NCBI GenBank assembly: GCA_019084405.1
Contig: JAHRFX010000120.1
Span: 1-31,310 of the forward strand
Reading direction: 5' to 3'
DNA from: Methanobacterium sp.
GTDB taxonomy: Archaea; Methanobacteriota; Methanobacteria; Methanobacteriales; Methanobacteriaceae
Length of the DNA stretch: 31,310 nt
Shown piece by piece: positions 16,015-25,542 of the stretch. The notes under the pieces were generated by a model. That model made no database searches. It saw only the letters and a list, made by a program, of their open reading frames with translations, and was not told the DNA's origin. Numbering within the stretch: position 1 is the stretch's first letter; each line of letters starts with the position of its first letter. A program made the translations under genes and the position numbers.

Positions 16015-16886
16015 AATAAATCCCCTTTAGTTAGATCTTCCAGGTAGTTACCATAATCTGTTTTTTTTAAAGTAGCAGCCAGTTCCAGAATCTTTTCTTT
16101 ACTTATCCAGCCCTGGTGATAGGCAATCTCTTCCAAACAGGCGATGTAGAATCCCTGCCTTTTTTGAACGGCTTCTACAAAATTAGTGGCTTCTAATAGC
16201 CCAATATGGGTTCCGGTATCCAGCCAGGCCATACCCCGACCTAAAAGTTCCACCTGCAGCTGGCCCTTTTTAAGGTAGGCCTCATTAAGGGAGGTGATCT
16301 CCAGCTCCCCTCTAGCTGAGGGTTTAACCTTTTTAGCCAGCTCCACCACCTGATTATCATAAAAATACAGTCCCGGGACCACGTAGTTGGATTTAGGGTG
16401 TTCTGGTTTTTCTTCCAGGGATAAAACCTTACCCTTTTTATCAAATTCCACCACTCCAAAGGCCTGGGGGTTTTTAACATAATATCCGAATATCACCGCC
16501 CCTTCTTCTAAGGAGCGGGCCCGTTCTAAAATCTCACTAAACCGGTGCCCATAGAAGACATTATCTCCCAGAACCAGGGCCACCTTCTCATCTCCAATGA
16601 ATTCTTCTCCTATGATGAAGGCCTCGGCCAGACCATTAGGGTTTTCCTGTAGGGCATAGGATATCTCTATCCCTAAGTCACTCCCATCACCCAGGAGGTC
16701 CTGGTACTGGGGCAGGTCCCGGGGGGTGCTTATAACGAGTATTTCCATTATCCCGGTCAGCATCAATACCGACAGGGGATAATAAATCATGGGTTTATCA
16801 TAGATAGGTAAGAGTTGCTTGGATACGGCCTTGGTTACCGGGTAGAGCCGGGTGCCAGAGCCACCAGCCAGTATTATTCCTTTCAT
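16011..16886 (-). CDS. rfbA: Glucose-1-phosphate thymidylyltransferase
   Basis: A 291-residue nucleotidyltransferase that makes dTDP-glucose from dTTP and glucose 1-phosphate, the first step of dTDP-rhamnose synthesis. Motifs: MKGIILAGGSGTRLYPVTKA (nucleotide-binding loop), QLLPIYDKPMIYYPLS, ALVLGDNVFYGH, EKPEHPKSNYVVPGLYFYD, SARGELEITSLNEAYL and GMAWLDTGTH. It is full length and intact. It sits between rfbD (46-base gap) and rfbC (4-base overlap). Confidence 0.97.
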   Translation of the reverse strand: MKGIILAGGSGTRLYPVTKAVSKQLLPIYDKPMIYYPLSVLMLTGIMEILVISTPRDLPQYQDLLGDGSDLGIEISYALQENPNGLAEAFIIGEEFIGDEKVALVLGDNVFYGHRFSEILERARSLEEGAVIFGYYVKNPQAFGVVEFDKKGKVLSLEEKPEHPKSNYVVPGLYFYDNQVVELAKKVKPSARGELEITSLNEAYLKKGQLQVELLGRGMAWLDTGTHIGLLEATNFVEAVQKRQGFYIACLEEIAYHQGWISKEKILELAATLKKTDYGNYLEDLTKGDLL

Positions 16887-16932
16887 AATAAATGCTCCAA
16901 TTTAATTTACGTTTTTAATTCAAACAGATCTT

Positions 16933-17769
16933 TTATAATAAGGATAGGTACTCTTTTAATGCATCTTTATAACTGCGCAGGGGTTTAAAGCCTCCCATCT
17001 TCCAGTGGTAATTATCCAGCACCGAATACTCAGGACGAGGGGCGGGGCGAGGAAACTCCGTGGTAGGCACGGGCTTTACCTCCACCTCCACCCCTTTAAT
17101 CTTAAATATCTCCTGGGCGTATTCATACCAGGAGCAGGAATCACTGTTGGTTAAGTGATAGATGCCGTAGGCTGGTTTTTCTATTAATAACTTTAAGCCC
17201 CTGGCTAAATCTTTAGTAAAGGTGGGAGAACCAAACTGATCATCCACCACACTAATGGTATCATTTTCCCGGGCTAATTTGAGCATGGTGGCGGGGAAAT
17301 TAGGCCCATGTACTCCATACAACCAGGAAGTCCGCACGATGTAAAATTTACTTAAAATATCCTGGATAAAGGTCTCACCCTGGAGCTTGCTTTTACCATA
17401 CACACTCAAAGGATTAGTTTTATCATATTCCTGGTAGGAGGTCCCTTTAGCTCCATCAAAAACATAATCGGTGCTGATATAAACCAGACGGGCATCTACT
17501 TCCAGACACCCCACCGCCACATTACGACTTCCCAGGGCATTTACCTGATAAGCCAAATCCTTTTTTGACTGGCTACCATCCACATCGGTGTAGGCCGCAG
17601 CATGGATCACCACTTCCGGTTTTAATTCTTTAATGGTTTCTACTGTTTTATCCAGCTGGGTTATATCCAGGGTTTCTATGGTGGTGGTTTCCACTTCATG
17701 GAATGGTTTTAAGGTTTCCACCAGGTCACGTCCTAACATACCTTCTGATCCGATTATCATTACTCTCAT
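16933..17769 (-). CDS. rfbD: dTDP-4-dehydrorhamnose reductase
   Basis: A 278-residue extended short-chain dehydrogenase that reduces dTDP-4-keto-L-rhamnose to dTDP-L-rhamnose with NAD(P)H. Motifs: IIGSEGMLGRDL (dinucleotide-binding loop), VIHAAAYTDVDG, VYISTDYVFDG (Thr100), the catalytic YGKSK (Tyr124, Lys128), RTSWLYGVHGPNF and YHLTNSDSCSWYEYA. GAGGGAG precedes the ATG. It is first of the rfb genes and follows the exported protein gene by 23 bases, so all four may share a transcript. The dehydratase rfbB is not in the window. Confidence 0.96.
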   Translation of the reverse strand: MRVMIIGSEGMLGRDLVETLKPFHEVETTTIETLDITQLDKTVETIKELKPEVVIHAAAYTDVDGSQSKKDLAYQVNALGSRNVAVGCLEVDARLVYISTDYVFDGAKGTSYQEYDKTNPLSVYGKSKLQGETFIQDILSKFYIVRTSWLYGVHGPNFPATMLKLARENDTISVVDDQFGSPTFTKDLARGLKLLIEKPAYGIYHLTNSDSCSWYEYAQEIFKIKGVEVEVKPVPTTEFPRPAPRPEYSVLDNYHWKMGGFKPLRSYKDALKEYLSLL

Positions 17770-17792
17770 AAATTAACTCCCTCACATATTAT

Positions 17793-18419
17793 TTAGCTGA
17801 GGTAAAAGGTCTTATTCACCGTGGTGGTTTTAGCTGGATTTCCTTGAGGATGCCAGATGTATTCTGCAGGTAAGGCGATTCTACCATCTACTAGTTCCAT
17901 GGTGAAGTTCCCGGCCCAGTAGGTATGCACCCCATTTATAACAAATAATCCCTCTAAACCTGCACCTTCATTCATAAAACTGGCATTACCATCCCAACCA
18001 GCACAGGTCATATTAAGGGTTCCTTTCAGGGGAGTATTAACCATGACTCCCTTGAAATCTCCACTAATTAAGGCAGAAAGGGTGCCCGGGTTGATATCGA
18101 TATAATCAATTTTACCAGTCCCATTTAAACCCTCTTCAGTATAGGTTAAAAAACCTTCATCACTCCGGTTTTCATAGGCCTTAGCCGCCCCGGGAATAGC
18201 CACATCAAATTTAAAATTAGTTCCCTGGCCATGAATATTCATATAACCGCCCAGAGACCCGCCATCTGGTGAATCCGATGGTAAAGACACATAAGTAGTA
18301 TAAGTATATGGTATCTGTTCAAAGATGTAGTCCTGCATGGTGAGTACCCCGTAGGCCCCTACCGCTCCCACCAGGATAATACTTCCCAGTAAAATCAAAG
18401 CAACTTTTTTATTATTCAT
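17793..18419 (-). CDS. Exported or membrane-anchored protein, unknown function
   Basis: A 208-residue protein with an N-terminal anchor or signal segment (KKVALILLGSIILVGAVGAY) and an extracellular beta-rich, Gly/Asn/Thr-rich body with possible N-glycosylation sequons (NGTGK, NMTCAG, NASF, NFTM, NKTF). No lipobox or known domain is visible. The frame is open further upstream to 18479, but the ATG at 18419 has a GAGGA ribosome binding site eight bases before it and begins directly with a proper signal sequence, so I prefer it. It lies 23 bases upstream of rfbD in the same direction. A link between this protein and rhamnose-containing surface glycans is conceivable but only inferred from position. 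Confidence 0.7.
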   Translation of the reverse strand: MNNKKVALILLGSIILVGAVGAYGVLTMQDYIFEQIPYTYTTYVSLPSDSPDGGSLGGYMNIHGQGTNFKFDVAIPGAAKAYENRSDEGFLTYTEEGLNGTGKIDYIDINPGTLSALISGDFKGVMVNTPLKGTLNMTCAGWDGNASFMNEGAGLEGLFVINGVHTYWAGNFTMELVDGRIALPAEYIWHPQGNPAKTTTVNKTFYLS

Positions 18420-18587
18420 TGAATTAGTCCTCAAATATTTTTCTAAGAATATTAAACTGTTGGTATTAATTAAAATCATTTTGGATATTTATCTAATTTT
18501 TAACCTATTAATGTAAATTCATTGGTTTTTAAACCTAATAAATCTAAACCTGACACGGGTCTTAATATTTTAATAACATGACACCCC

Positions 18588-18595
18588 ATATATAT
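18588..18595 (+). promoter_or_regulatory. TATA box before the PocR-type sensor kinase
   Basis: ATATATAT lies 20-27 bases before the ATG at 18615, the usual archaeal spacing to a start site, suggesting a leaderless or very short leader. A GGAG at 18617-18620 would suit the second ATG at 18627, so transcript and translation starts may both lie here. Confidence 0.45.
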
Positions 18596-18614
18596 GATTA
18601 AGTCTTTTTTATAA

Positions 18615-20225
18615 ATGGAGAAAATCATGCCCCTTACCCTTTCCCTGGAGGATTACCTGGATATGGATGTAATCCAGGATTTGATGCAGAGCTTCTATGA
18701 GATAACTTCTTTACCTTCGATTCTACTTGACCGTAATGGAAATATTTTTAAAAACAGTAAAGGAAGAATCGTAGGGGTAGGATGGCAGGAAATCTGCTAT
18801 AATTTTCATCGCAAACATCCAACCACCCTTAAAAGGTGCATAAAAAGCGATACGGTCCTTACAGAAAAAATAAAGCAGGATAAATGTTATTCATCATATA
18901 AGTGCCTCAACGGCCTGGTAGACATGGCCTTACCGGTTTATATCCAGAAGGAGCATGTGGCCAACCTCTTCACCGGACAGTTCTTTTTAGAAAAACCTGA
19001 CCGGGAATTTTTCAAAAAACAGGCCCGGGAATATGGTTTTCCTCAAGATGAGTACCTGGAGGCCCTGGATAAGGTGCCGGTTTTCACAGAAGAATACGTG
19101 GAAAATAGGGTGTTATTTTTAAAGAAACTGGCGGTGATTATAGGTGAAATGGCCCTTAAATCCATCAAACTCCAGGAAAATAACCTCAAACTCCAGGAGA
19201 GTGAGAATAGATTACGTTCAATTTTAAATAACTTGCCTGGTGCAGTTTTTGAATTGAAAGCTAAAAAGGATGGATTCCGGGACGTATCTTATATAGGGCC
19301 CAGAATCCAGGAAATGTTTGGTTTTGAACTGGATCAGGATATAAACCGGGACATAACCCGGCAACTCTACCCTGAAGATAGAGAATCATTCATAATTTCT
19401 ATTGACCAGAGCTTATCTAATGCCCGCCCCTTTAATTATGAAGCACGGTTTATAACCCCCTCCGGTGATGTAAGATGGTTCCAGGTTATTTCCACTCCAG
19501 TACATAGTGATGAAGATTTACTCTACCATGGGGTTATCCTGGATGTCCATGACCGTAAGTCAGCTGAAGAAATACTGGAAAAATCACTCCAGGAAAAAAA
19601 GCTATTGCTCCAGGAGATCCATCACCGGGTGAAAAATAACCTGCAGATAATCTCCAGTTTGATGAACCTCCAGGCCATGGAGATAGATGATGAAAAAACC
19701 CTTAAATTCATCAGGGATAGCCAGAACCGGGTTAAATCCATGGCCATCATCCATGAAAAATTATATGAATCCTCGGACTTATCCCGAATATCATTCAAGG
19801 GTTACCTTCACAACCTCCTATCCTACCTCTATGATTCCTACACCATACACCCCGGTAGGGTAAAACTCAAACCCGTGGTAAATGACTTTTCATTCAATAT
19901 AGATACCGCCATACCCCTGGGCTTAATAATCAATGAACTGATATCTAACTCCCTGAAATATGCCTTTCCCGACAAAAGGGAAGGGGAGCTGTTTATCCAC
20001 CTGGAAAAAGCTGGGGAAAAATTTAAACTGGTGGTGGCAGATGATGGGATAGGTTTTCCAGATAATGTGGATTTTGAAAACACAACTACTTTGGGGTTGC
20101 AGCTGGTTAATAAACTAACTCAGCAATTAGACGGATCTATCACTCTGGATAACAAGAAAGGCTCTAAATTCACCATTAAATTCAGTGAACTAGAATATCG
20201 GGAACGGTTAGTAGGGACTGATTAG
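18615..20225 (+). CDS. PocR-PAS sensor histidine kinase (HisKA_2 type)
   Basis: A 536-residue cytoplasmic histidine kinase without membrane segments. Residues about 8-185 are a PocR sensory domain (LMQSFYEITSLPSILLDRNG, CIKSD, CYSSYKCLNGLVDMALPVY, NLFTGQFFLE), whose cysteines resemble the PocR ligand site. Residues about 197-318 form a PAS domain (LNNLPGAVFELKAK, GVILDVHDRKSAEE). The phospho-acceptor domain has EIHHRVKNNLQIISSL at 334-349, with His336 as likely phospho-site, and the ATPase domain has INELISNSLKYAF, VADDGIGFP and TTLGLQLVNKL. All catalytic boxes are intact. No response regulator is adjacent. The start is 18615 or the in-frame ATG at 18627, which has the better ribosome binding site. 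It is divergent from the exported protein and rfb genes. Confidence 0.93.
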   Translation: MEKIMPLTLSLEDYLDMDVIQDLMQSFYEITSLPSILLDRNGNIFKNSKGRIVGVGWQEICYNFHRKHPTTLKRCIKSDTVLTEKIKQDKCYSSYKCLNGLVDMALPVYIQKEHVANLFTGQFFLEKPDREFFKKQAREYGFPQDEYLEALDKVPVFTEEYVENRVLFLKKLAVIIGEMALKSIKLQENNLKLQESENRLRSILNNLPGAVFELKAKKDGFRDVSYIGPRIQEMFGFELDQDINRDITRQLYPEDRESFIISIDQSLSNARPFNYEARFITPSGDVRWFQVISTPVHSDEDLLYHGVILDVHDRKSAEEILEKSLQEKKLLLQEIHHRVKNNLQIISSLMNLQAMEIDDEKTLKFIRDSQNRVKSMAIIHEKLYESSDLSRISFKGYLHNLLSYLYDSYTIHPGRVKLKPVVNDFSFNIDTAIPLGLIINELISNSLKYAFPDKREGELFIHLEKAGEKFKLVVADDGIGFPDNVDFENTTTLGLQLVNKLTQQLDGSITLDNKKGSKFTIKFSELEYRERLVGTD

Positions 20226-20258
20226 TTATTTACTGATTAAGAATATCGGGAACGGTTA
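20193..20258 (+). repeat. Duplicated tail of the PocR kinase gene
   Basis: GAATATCGGGAACGGTTA occurs at 20193-20210 inside the last codons of the kinase gene and again at 20241-20258 after its stop, with a 48-base period and similar flanks (AGGGACT versus AGAGACT, then TTAGTTA). This looks like a short tandem duplication of the 3' end. Confidence 0.75.
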
Positions 20259-20589
20259 ACAGAGACTTTTTAGTTAATAAATAATTATTATTAGCAAATA
20301 ATACTTACCACCTTTTTTATAAAAGCTTCTAAAATTCTTTATTTCAAATAAAAACTTGGGGCACTGATTTTTTCACGCTGCTGACTAATTTTTGTAATCT
20401 TCACAGCAAGGGGTTTTAATTACTCATTTCTCCATTAAGTTTTACCAAAAATAAGGCCTTGGTGAGGAATTAAATATTAAAAAGCCTTTAAAACTCCGGT
20501 TTACCCTCACTATCACCAAAACATAAATAAATTTATATCTCCGGGCTTACATAATAATATTGTTCGTAGAAATATTAAATAAGCACGTA
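20226..20589. other. Intergenic, no gene seen
   Basis: Apart from the second copy of the duplicated kinase tail, this A+T-rich stretch has no recognisable coding frame or strong structure. It ends at a near-perfect Shine-Dalgarno for the remnant at 20590. Confidence 0.5.
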
Positions 20590-20822
20590 GGAGGTGAAAA
20601 AACGAAAAAACAATAATATTTACTACTTTCATTCTTATCTTAGCTCTACTTAGTCTGGGAGCAGTTGCTGCGCAATCACCAGATGATGACCTGTTACCGG
20701 ACCAGGTAGAAAACAATATAACCAATACTACTTCTTCTTATTCATCACTTAACAACGAAAGTTCCAATAACCTGCCAGACCCTCAGGTATGGAGGGGAGG
20801 GCCCTTTTTTTCTTTTTTTTAA
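20590..20822 (+). pseudogene. Small secreted peptide gene with lost start codon
   Basis: GGAGGTGA at 20590-20597 is an ideal ribosome binding site, but the codon at the right distance is ACG instead of ATG (ACG at 20602-20604, followed by AAAAAA). The signal-peptide frame (TIIFTTFILILALLSLGAVA, then AQSPDDDLLPDQVENNITN) lies one base away from it. Restoring ATG and one A would give MKKTIIFTTFIL, a standard secretion signal with a cleavage site near AVAA-QS, followed by a roughly 50-residue Asn/Ser-rich mature peptide ending WRGGPFFSFF at the TAA at 20820. Two changes at the start suggest a real loss of function, although a homopolymer miscall would explain one of them. The run GGGAGGGCCC plus T-rich bases at the end may be a terminator. 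Confidence 0.6.
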
Positions 20823-21032
20823 AACCATGTTCTTTTAATGATGGCCCATCTTAAGGGATAAGATCCTATTTTTCTAACTTCTTTTAAAAAAATTAATCAT
20901 GATTTTCCCTCTAAATTTTCGTTATTTTAGTTTTTCTAAACTTTAACTTACTTAACTTTTATTTCTAAACTTAAACTGGTAAATTATAAATTAGACCATT
21001 ACATAACTATCATATATTTAGAGGTTATAACC

Positions 21033-21737
21033 ATGAAAGAAAATGAATGTCCTTTTTGTCAAAGCCCCCTTTCACCCCGGGCTGAATTCTGCACCAGCTG
21101 CGGGAGCCAGTTATATAAAACTGGTTTAATAAACCGTCTTAATAACAGTGTAAATCTTTACAGTATCTACATCTCCCTGATAGGGGCCCTTATTTTAACC
21201 TTACCCGTCTTTCTCTTACTGGCCCTGGGCCTTAGTTCTGCTATTATTCCCCTGGATGTGGTGGTGGTAGGTACCGTGTTCTTCCTTTTATTTATTGGTG
21301 GTTTTGTAAATGCCCTTCTTACCACCCGCAACCAGAGGGAAGCCATATACAGTGGGGTGTTTCTATTTTTGGTACTATTATTTAACCTGGCACTTTTAGC
21401 CGCACTTACCTCCTTTGCTGCGGTTATTACAGCCAGTATGATATCCAGTATCCTGGGAGCAGACAGTGGGATGGACTTCCGGGATTTAGATAGTGGATCT
21501 ACTTTAATGGATTCAGATAACGGACCGGGTTTTGAGGATTCAGATACGGGATTTAGTGATGTATCCTCCACAAATAATGAATTAGATTTTTCACCCGGGG
21601 TTTCCACCACACCCTCCCTGCAGTTTGAGGGGGTTTTTGGTATACTCAAACTACTAATATCATTGGGTTTAATCCTCCTAGCAGCCCCGGGCGGGGGAGT
21701 AGTAGGAGTACGTCTAAAAGAACTTCTTAAAAAATAA
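21033..21737 (+). CDS. Zinc-ribbon membrane protein, unknown function
   Basis: A 234-residue protein. The N-terminal zinc ribbon has CPFC and CTSC pairs (residues 6-9 and 21-24: ECPFCQSPLSPRAEFCTSCG). Three hydrophobic helices follow at about 42-70, 74-96 and 103-135, then an acidic, Asp/Ser-rich loop (about 140-200, containing DFRDLDSGSTLMDSDNGPGF), and a last helix ending in VVGVRLKELLKK. This architecture is common among archaeal membrane proteins of unknown role. Start: ATG after GAGGTTAT. It converges on the large kinase gene at 21825. Confidence 0.8.
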   Translation: MKENECPFCQSPLSPRAEFCTSCGSQLYKTGLINRLNNSVNLYSIYISLIGALILTLPVFLLLALGLSSAIIPLDVVVVGTVFFLLFIGGFVNALLTTRNQREAIYSGVFLFLVLLFNLALLAALTSFAAVITASMISSILGADSGMDFRDLDSGSTLMDSDNGPGFEDSDTGFSDVSSTNNELDFSPGVSTTPSLQFEGVFGILKLLISLGLILLAAPGGGVVGVRLKELLKK

Positions 21738-21744
21738 AACCTAT

Positions 21745-21802
21745 TTTTTTTAGTAAATACATTTAAAATTAATTCAAATAAAAATATTCATTTTTTTTTT
21801 TT
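21745..21802 (+). terminator. T-run terminator between convergent genes
   Basis: Two T-runs (eight T at about 21745-21752, eleven or more at about 21791-21802) follow the zinc-ribbon gene, matching the intrinsic T-rich terminators used by archaeal RNA polymerase. No hairpin is needed or seen. Confidence 0.45.
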
Positions 21803-21824
21803 AATTATAATGCAGGGATTTTAA

Positions 21825-24800
21825 TTATGTCCGGTCCAGGTACTTTATTTCTTTAAAAGTGAGAGTAAAGCAGGTTCCTTTTTCTCTATCTAATTCCCAT
21901 TTAGCATCCAGCTGATCAGATAAGCTTCTAACCAGTTTCATCCCCAGGGTTTTAGTGTTTTCCACATCCACTTTTCCTAAACCCACCCCATTATCACTAA
22001 CCTTTAACTGGAATTCTCCCTTAATCTGCTTAAATGAAATTTTAATCTCCCCATTTTCCCTTCCCTGAAAAGCATATTTAAGGGAGTTAGTCACCAGTTC
22101 ATTTACAATTAAACCCAGTGGTATGGCTGTATCGATGTTAATATAGATATCTTCTATATCCAGCACCGGTTTTATTTCCAGGGGAGATACCCCGTAACTA
22201 AAAAACAGATCCTCCATTAACTGTTGGAGATAACTTCCAAACTTAATCTCACTTAAACTGGTGGACTGGTATAATTTTTCATGCACCATGGACATGGATT
22301 TTATCCGGCCTTGGCTTTCTTTTAAAACCTCCCGGGTTTTATCTTCAGTTTCATAGTTAAGCTGCAGATTTAAAAGACTGGAGATAATCTGCATATTGTT
22401 TTTCACCCGGTGGTGGATTTCCCTTAAGAGCACCTCCTTTTCATGCAATGATTTCTCCATGGCTTTTTCAGCTTCTCTTTTTTCCAGGAGGTTGGTGAAA
22501 ATCTCCCCTAACATCAACAAAAGATCAATATTTTCCTTACTCCATTTCCTCTCTTTTTTAACCGAATGAAAACCTACCAGTCCCAGAAATTCTCCATGTA
22601 GTTTTAAAGCCACCGCGGTCATGGCTTTAATATCCTGACTTTTAAGATAATCTTTATCTGATTCGGCTTCTGGGGGAAGGTCTTCTAAAGATTCGATTTG
22701 TACTTGTTCTTCATGTAATTTATCTCCAATCCATTTAAGATCATCCATTTTAACATGCTGCTGGGTATCTATCTGGGGCTCAATTCCCGGGGCACACCAC
22801 TCATGAGTATTATTTAAGGAATCACCACTTTCACTTAACTCGAAGAGGTAGCTACGGTCCACCTGCATAAACCTCCCTATCTTCTGCAGGGCTTCATTTA
22901 TAGCATCATCTGCCTTTTCCGTGGATATGTTTATGAAGTTCTTGGATATCTCCATTAACAGATTCTCCAGTTCCAGGCGATAATTTATCTCTTTTTCAAT
23001 TCTTTTCCTCTCACTTATATCCCGCAGGGTACCCTCTACCCCAATTACCTCTCCATTACTCCCCCTTAAAAGATGGGCATTGATGGAGACATAAACCTTC
23101 TCCTGGGCCTTATTTTTCAACACCGCCTCGTAATCAGATACCTCGCCCTGTTCATTTAATAAAACCAGTAGCTTATTCCTATCCTCCGCTTTATGGTATA
23201 ACAGGTCAACTTTCTTTCCAATTAATTCCTTCCTATGGTATCCTGAGTAGCGATGGATAGAGGGGCTGATATCAAGGATAAGGCCATCATTATCGGCCTG
23301 GTAGAACACATCCTGCACATTTTCAAATATCTCCCGGTACTTACGCTCACTCTCTTCCAATTGTTGCTGAGCTTCTTTAAGGGGGCTGATATCAACTACA
23401 GAAACCACATATTCATCTAAAAAAGGAATATGGTCCACAGTTATTTGAGAAAGATGAACCTCTCCTCCCCAATCAATAAATCGAGTTTCATAGGTATTGG
23501 GGGCTTTTTTTGGATCCTTTTGCCTGATTTTATGGTACTCTATCATCCGGGGCAGGTCCTGGGGGTGGGCAAACTCCATCCACTTCCTTTTGTTTCGCAA
23601 TTCCTCCCGGGAACAAGCTAAAAATTCCTCCATTTTATGATTAATCAGAGTAAAATATCCTTCTTTATCAAATATTGCAGTAGGAACTCCCGTATTCTCA
23701 AATATGGTACGGTATAATGATTTTGATTCTAAGAGTGATTGTTCTATTTCTCTAATCTCACTCATATCCCGTATAATAGCCAGCACTTCATCACTATTCA
23801 ACTTAATTAAGCGAGCCTCATAATAATTAATCTCACCATCTATTTCCAGTTCGTATTCAAATTCCTCTTTACGGCCTTTATCCAGGGTTCTTTTGATTTT
23901 GGCCAGGGCCATCTCCAGAGTAGAAGGAGTCATTCCCAGTTCCGATATATTGCTCCCTATTATTTCCTCTGGTGGGAGGGCCAGCTGGTTTTCCTGGTGA
24001 GTTTTAAAATCAACAAGGGTCCCGTCTCGTCTTATAATGAACATCATATCTGGTATGGCCTCTAAAATAGCCCGGCTTTTATGTTCACTGAGTTTTAAAG
24101 CATCTTCTATTTTTTTAGGGGAGGTTATATCAGAAAATTTCAATAATCGACCTACCACTCTATCCTGGTAGTCCTGGATTTCCCGGAGCTCCAGGCGCAG
24201 CCAGAGCCCCTCTTTTTCTAAAAATATTTCATCATCATGGCCGGTGCCCTGGTAGTAAGATTTTAATGGAGATATTTCTTTTAAGACTTCATCTGCAGTT
24301 TTACCTATTAGACTCTCATTTAACCCCAGCATCTCTGCTACAGGGTTAATCTCCACCAGTTCATCCTTAGTATTAAAAATCAGCACCCCACTTTTACTAC
24401 TACGCAGGAGCAATTTTTGGGCCATCTGATGAATATCCAGTAAATTATAGCGGAAAACCCCTAGAAATAGAAGCACCACTCCTAATATTAAACCAAAGGG
24501 AGTTATATCTAATCCCTGGATGGGAAATAGTCCCAGGGCAAAAACCATACTAAAAATTAAGGGTAAAAGGCCACTGGAAATAAAAATATAGATGAGTTTT
24601 TTCTTATTTTCATCCACCTCCTGGATGGATTTGAATAATATAAAAGTTCCTAAAAGAAGTAAGCTGTAACTGTAAATAACATTCAAAAAGAATACTGGTC
24701 CCAGTTCATATATTAGCAGTGACCCGGGAGTATCTGTAACCGGGGTGATGCTGGGCCATAGAAGACCGTGCTGAGAATTGGTAAAGGCCATGATAATGGT

Positions 24801-25130
24801 AAAAATAGGTATAATTAATAGCAACCCTACCTTAAATGGTTTGAAGTACTGGTCATATTTGGTAAAACTCATCACAAACAAAAACCAGAAAACAGCCACA
24901 GCACTGGCCCCCAGGTAGGTGGCCTGCATCCAGCTAATTTTACTAGCAGGATTAGAACTCAATAATTCCATACCTGAAGCCAGAAACCACAAGAACAAGC
25001 CCAGATTCAAACAAATAAAATAAGTATGAAAACGACTTAATGGTCTGCGGAAACTATAAACAGCCAGAGATAAGGTACCCAGTGCAAAAAAAATTAGGAT
25101 GATGCCTAAAGCCGAGTACTGTATATCCAT
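21825..25130 (-). CDS. 7TM-multi-PAS-GAF sensor histidine kinase
   Basis: An 1101-residue membrane sensor kinase. Residues about 1-225 carry seven hydrophobic helices of the histidine-kinase N-terminal 7TM type (ISWMQATYLGASAVAVFWFL, MAFTNSQHGLLWP, LDITPFGLILGVVLLF). Four PAS domains follow at about 232-345, 348-465, 470-592 and 596-715, each ending in a DIS/DIT-type motif. A GAF domain lies at about 725-885 (FMQVDRSYLFELSE, EFLGLVGFHSVKKERKW). The phospho-acceptor domain has LREIHHRVKNNMQIISSL with His906 as likely phospho-site, followed by HATPase boxes VNELVTNSLKYAF, VSDNGVGLG and TLGMKLVRSL. All are intact, which matters because the neighbouring kinases are broken. It has no adjacent response regulator and is probably monocistronic. 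Confidence 0.95.
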   Translation of the reverse strand: MDIQYSALGIILIFFALGTLSLAVYSFRRPLSRFHTYFICLNLGLFLWFLASGMELLSSNPASKISWMQATYLGASAVAVFWFLFVMSFTKYDQYFKPFKVGLLLIIPIFTIIMAFTNSQHGLLWPSITPVTDTPGSLLIYELGPVFFLNVIYSYSLLLLGTFILFKSIQEVDENKKKLIYIFISSGLLPLIFSMVFALGLFPIQGLDITPFGLILGVVLLFLGVFRYNLLDIHQMAQKLLLRSSKSGVLIFNTKDELVEINPVAEMLGLNESLIGKTADEVLKEISPLKSYYQGTGHDDEIFLEKEGLWLRLELREIQDYQDRVVGRLLKFSDITSPKKIEDALKLSEHKSRAILEAIPDMMFIIRRDGTLVDFKTHQENQLALPPEEIIGSNISELGMTPSTLEMALAKIKRTLDKGRKEEFEYELEIDGEINYYEARLIKLNSDEVLAIIRDMSEIREIEQSLLESKSLYRTIFENTGVPTAIFDKEGYFTLINHKMEEFLACSREELRNKRKWMEFAHPQDLPRMIEYHKIRQKDPKKAPNTYETRFIDWGGEVHLSQITVDHIPFLDEYVVSVVDISPLKEAQQQLEESERKYREIFENVQDVFYQADNDGLILDISPSIHRYSGYHRKELIGKKVDLLYHKAEDRNKLLVLLNEQGEVSDYEAVLKNKAQEKVYVSINAHLLRGSNGEVIGVEGTLRDISERKRIEKEINYRLELENLLMEISKNFINISTEKADDAINEALQKIGRFMQVDRSYLFELSESGDSLNNTHEWCAPGIEPQIDTQQHVKMDDLKWIGDKLHEEQVQIESLEDLPPEAESDKDYLKSQDIKAMTAVALKLHGEFLGLVGFHSVKKERKWSKENIDLLLMLGEIFTNLLEKREAEKAMEKSLHEKEVLLREIHHRVKNNMQIISSLLNLQLNYETEDKTREVLKESQGRIKSMSMVHEKLYQSTSLSEIKFGSYLQQLMEDLFFSYGVSPLEIKPVLDIEDIYINIDTAIPLGLIVNELVTNSLKYAFQGRENGEIKISFKQIKGEFQLKVSDNGVGLGKVDVENTKTLGMKLVRSLSDQLDAKWELDREKGTCFTLTFKEIKYLDRT

Positions 25131-25542
25131 GATTAAAACTCCTGATATAGATTTATACTAGTTAATCCAGACCATACCGTCCTGAATTTAATTTATTTAG
25201 ATTACTTTACTCATTTTATTAACATATACACTTATATCTATAATTTGCTATTAATATTATTTGCTATTAATATTATTTGCTGATAGTAAAAAATGGCCTT
25301 ATTTTTCGTAGTTTTTAGTTTAAAGATTAATAAATCAATAAATGACTTTAATAACCATTAAATTCTCTTAAAATAAAAAAAATAAACTTAATTATTACCT
25401 AAAAATTTTAGTAGTAATTCAGGTCAGGGCCCCCACTAATTACTCCGAAACTAAAAATAATTTAATTAAATTCTCATCATACCCTGATGCGGGGTTTACC
25501 AAGAACAATTAAAAATTTAAGAAATTAATATGGATTTTGGAG
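25131..25542. other. Intergenic with 16-bp tandem repeat
   Basis: No gene was recognised. A 16-base unit TTTGCTATTAATATTA is repeated 2.4 times in tandem at 25244-25281, likely replication slippage. The remainder is A+T-rich. Confidence 0.6.

Noticed and set aside
21167..21649. Minus-strand 160-codon open frame
   Set aside because: It is opposite the zinc-ribbon membrane protein, whose CPFC/CTSC motifs and helices establish the coding strand.
25244..25281. Tandem repeat as a replication origin iteron
   Set aside because: Only 2.4 copies of a simple A+T-rich unit are present, with no Orc1/Cdc6 gene or origin-box sequences nearby.
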